Shown: piece after piece, positions 63,140 through 64,000 of the stretch
Layout of the letters: every line of letters begins with the position of its first letter
Position numbering within the stretch: position 1 is the stretch's first letter
Origin: Eledone cirrhosa
Taxonomy: Eukaryota > Mollusca > Cephalopoda > Octopoda > Eledonidae
DNA length: 64,000 nt
Direction: 5' to 3'
Assembly (NCBI GenBank): GCA_964016885.1
Contig: OZ024741.1
Span: 26,450,435-26,514,434, forward strand
Made by a program: the position numbers and the translations under genes
The notes under the pieces: model-generated
What the model was told of the DNA's origin: nothing
The model's database searches: none
What the model saw: only the letters and a program-made list of their open reading frames with translations

Positions 63140-63448
63140 TATTGTTTATATGCTTCAGCATGTACCCATGGGAGGTCGGGTACCCTGTATTACTGCGTGA
63201 CGCCAGAAGTCACGGTCGTGTGTCATTGACTTTGAGAGGTGTAGTTGGGTAAGGTCGGCTTTTATCACCTCATCCCAAGTCATCTTGGGTCTCCCCACTC
63301 CGCGGTTTCCATCAACTTCTAGTGCTCTGCACCTTTTTATGCAGCTGTCATCCTTCATACGCATCACATGTCCATACCAGCGTAACCGCCTCTCCTGCAC
63401 GCAGCATTTGATTCCTCTTATGCTCAGTCTCTCTCTCAATTCCTGTAT
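63140..63448 (-). mobile_element. Non-LTR retroelement C-terminal tail fragment
   Basis: The minus strand reads [18 protein letters not shown], then [19 protein letters not shown], then [17 protein letters not shown] and [13 protein letters not shown]. The [11 protein letters not shown] ... GRPKxTWxEVIKxDL pattern is the C-terminal tail of many non-LTR retroelement proteins. The catalytic domains are absent. It is cut by the AT microsatellite at 63,449. Confidence 0.78.
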
Positions 63449-63449
63449 G

Positions 63450-63534
<85 letters not shown>

Positions 63535-63576
63535 GTATATATGTATATATATATATGTATATATATATGTATATAT
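63449..63576. repeat. (AT)n/(ATGT) microsatellite
   Basis: TATATATATGTATATATATA-type run directly before a full-length SINE. Confidence 0.95.
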
Positions 63577-63924
63577 GGAGGCACATGGCTTAATGGTTAG
63601 AGCATTGGCTTTGCAATCGAAAGGTTGTGAGTTCAATTCTCAGACTGGGTGATGTGTTGTTTCCTTGATCAAGACACTTTATTTCACATTGCTCCAGTTT
63701 ACTCAGCTGTAGAAATGAGATGATAGGGACTGGAGACCCTATCATTCCACTGCAAAGTGGTTGTGGAGGTGCCACGGCAAAAAAAAAGCACCCAGCACTC
63801 ACTGTAAATGAGGTTGGTGTTAGGAAGGGCATCCAGCTGTAGAAATCAAGCCAGAATCAGTTCCTGTCCCACCCTTGCAAGCAGGGAAAAGCGGACGTAA
63901 AATGAAATGATGAAAAATGATGAT
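63577..63924 (+). mobile_element. Full-length tRNA-derived SINE with (GAT)n tail
   Basis: The head reads GGAGGCACATGGCTTAATGG, TTAGAGCATTGG, then GGTTGTGAGTTCAATTCTC, clear A- and B-box regions of a tRNA-like promoter. The body has AAGACACTTTATTTCACATT, TCCAGTTTACTCAGCTGTAG, CCACTGCAAAGTGGTTGTGG and GGTTGGTGTTAGGAAGGGC. The tail is CGGACGTAAAATGAAATG then GATGATT. This is the best reference copy of the family in the window. Confidence 0.88.

Positions 63925-64000
<76 letters not shown>
63925..64000. repeat. (AT)n/(ATGT) microsatellite, runs off the window end
   Basis: ATATATATATATATGTATAT sequence up to position 64,000. Confidence 0.95.

Noticed and set aside
63577..63660. Functional tRNA gene at the A/B-box sequences (also at 34.1, 40.3 and 41.6 kb)
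   Set aside because: Each is the head of a SINE. The cloverleaf is incomplete and the same body and tail follow in every copy.

Overview
The window looks like a piece of an animal nuclear genome, most likely a cephalopod mollusc (octopus-like). I infer this from three things: small exons with GT-AG introns, tRNA-derived SINEs of the kind described from octopus and squid, and many copies of a dispersed repeat ending in (GAT)n next to the motif TTTAACGTCCAT/CTAGCATGGGTT. I see no prokaryotic genes, no operons, and no long open reading frame that is credible as a gene.

The only host gene I can support is VPS41, the HOPS-complex subunit for late endosome and lysosome fusion. It lies on the minus strand as eleven exons between 60,749 and 26,260. 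The exons join in frame (1,119 nt, 373 codons) and match the second part of the WD40 propeller and the start of the helical TPR/CHCR region. The N-terminal exons must lie beyond 64,000. The C-terminal exons (rest of CHCR, RING-H2) must lie beyond position 1. Almost all of the window is therefore intronic.

Layout. 1-24,936: a satellite with a 48-bp monomer (about 520 copies), built from nested duplications of 1,488, 2,259 and 9,822 bp. It sits in the intron after the last visible VPS41 exon. 24,937-28,300: intron sequence with retroelement tails, a TTAA-flanked MITE, and the exons at 26.3, 27.0 and 28.3 kb. 28,586-33,290: a small mariner-like element, then a 65-bp minisatellite with a 923-bp higher-order repeat. 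33,400-38,100: a cluster of five exons with short minisatellites, SINEs and a hammerhead-like motif. 38,100-45,735: SINEs, two more copies of the MITE (one split by a SINE), a 325-bp palindrome, and the exon at 43.8 kb. 45,736-47,840: an exon with a 5'-truncated LINE only 49 bp from its splice acceptor. 48,000-60,540: a stack of at least eight different tandem repeats inside one 14.8-kb intron. 60,615-60,749: the most 5' visible exon. 60,750-64,000: retroelement tails, a full-length SINE and long AT/GT microsatellites.

The long uninterrupted reading frames (up to 1,464 codons) over the tandem arrays come from repeat units whose length is a multiple of three and that lack stop codons. I do not call them genes.
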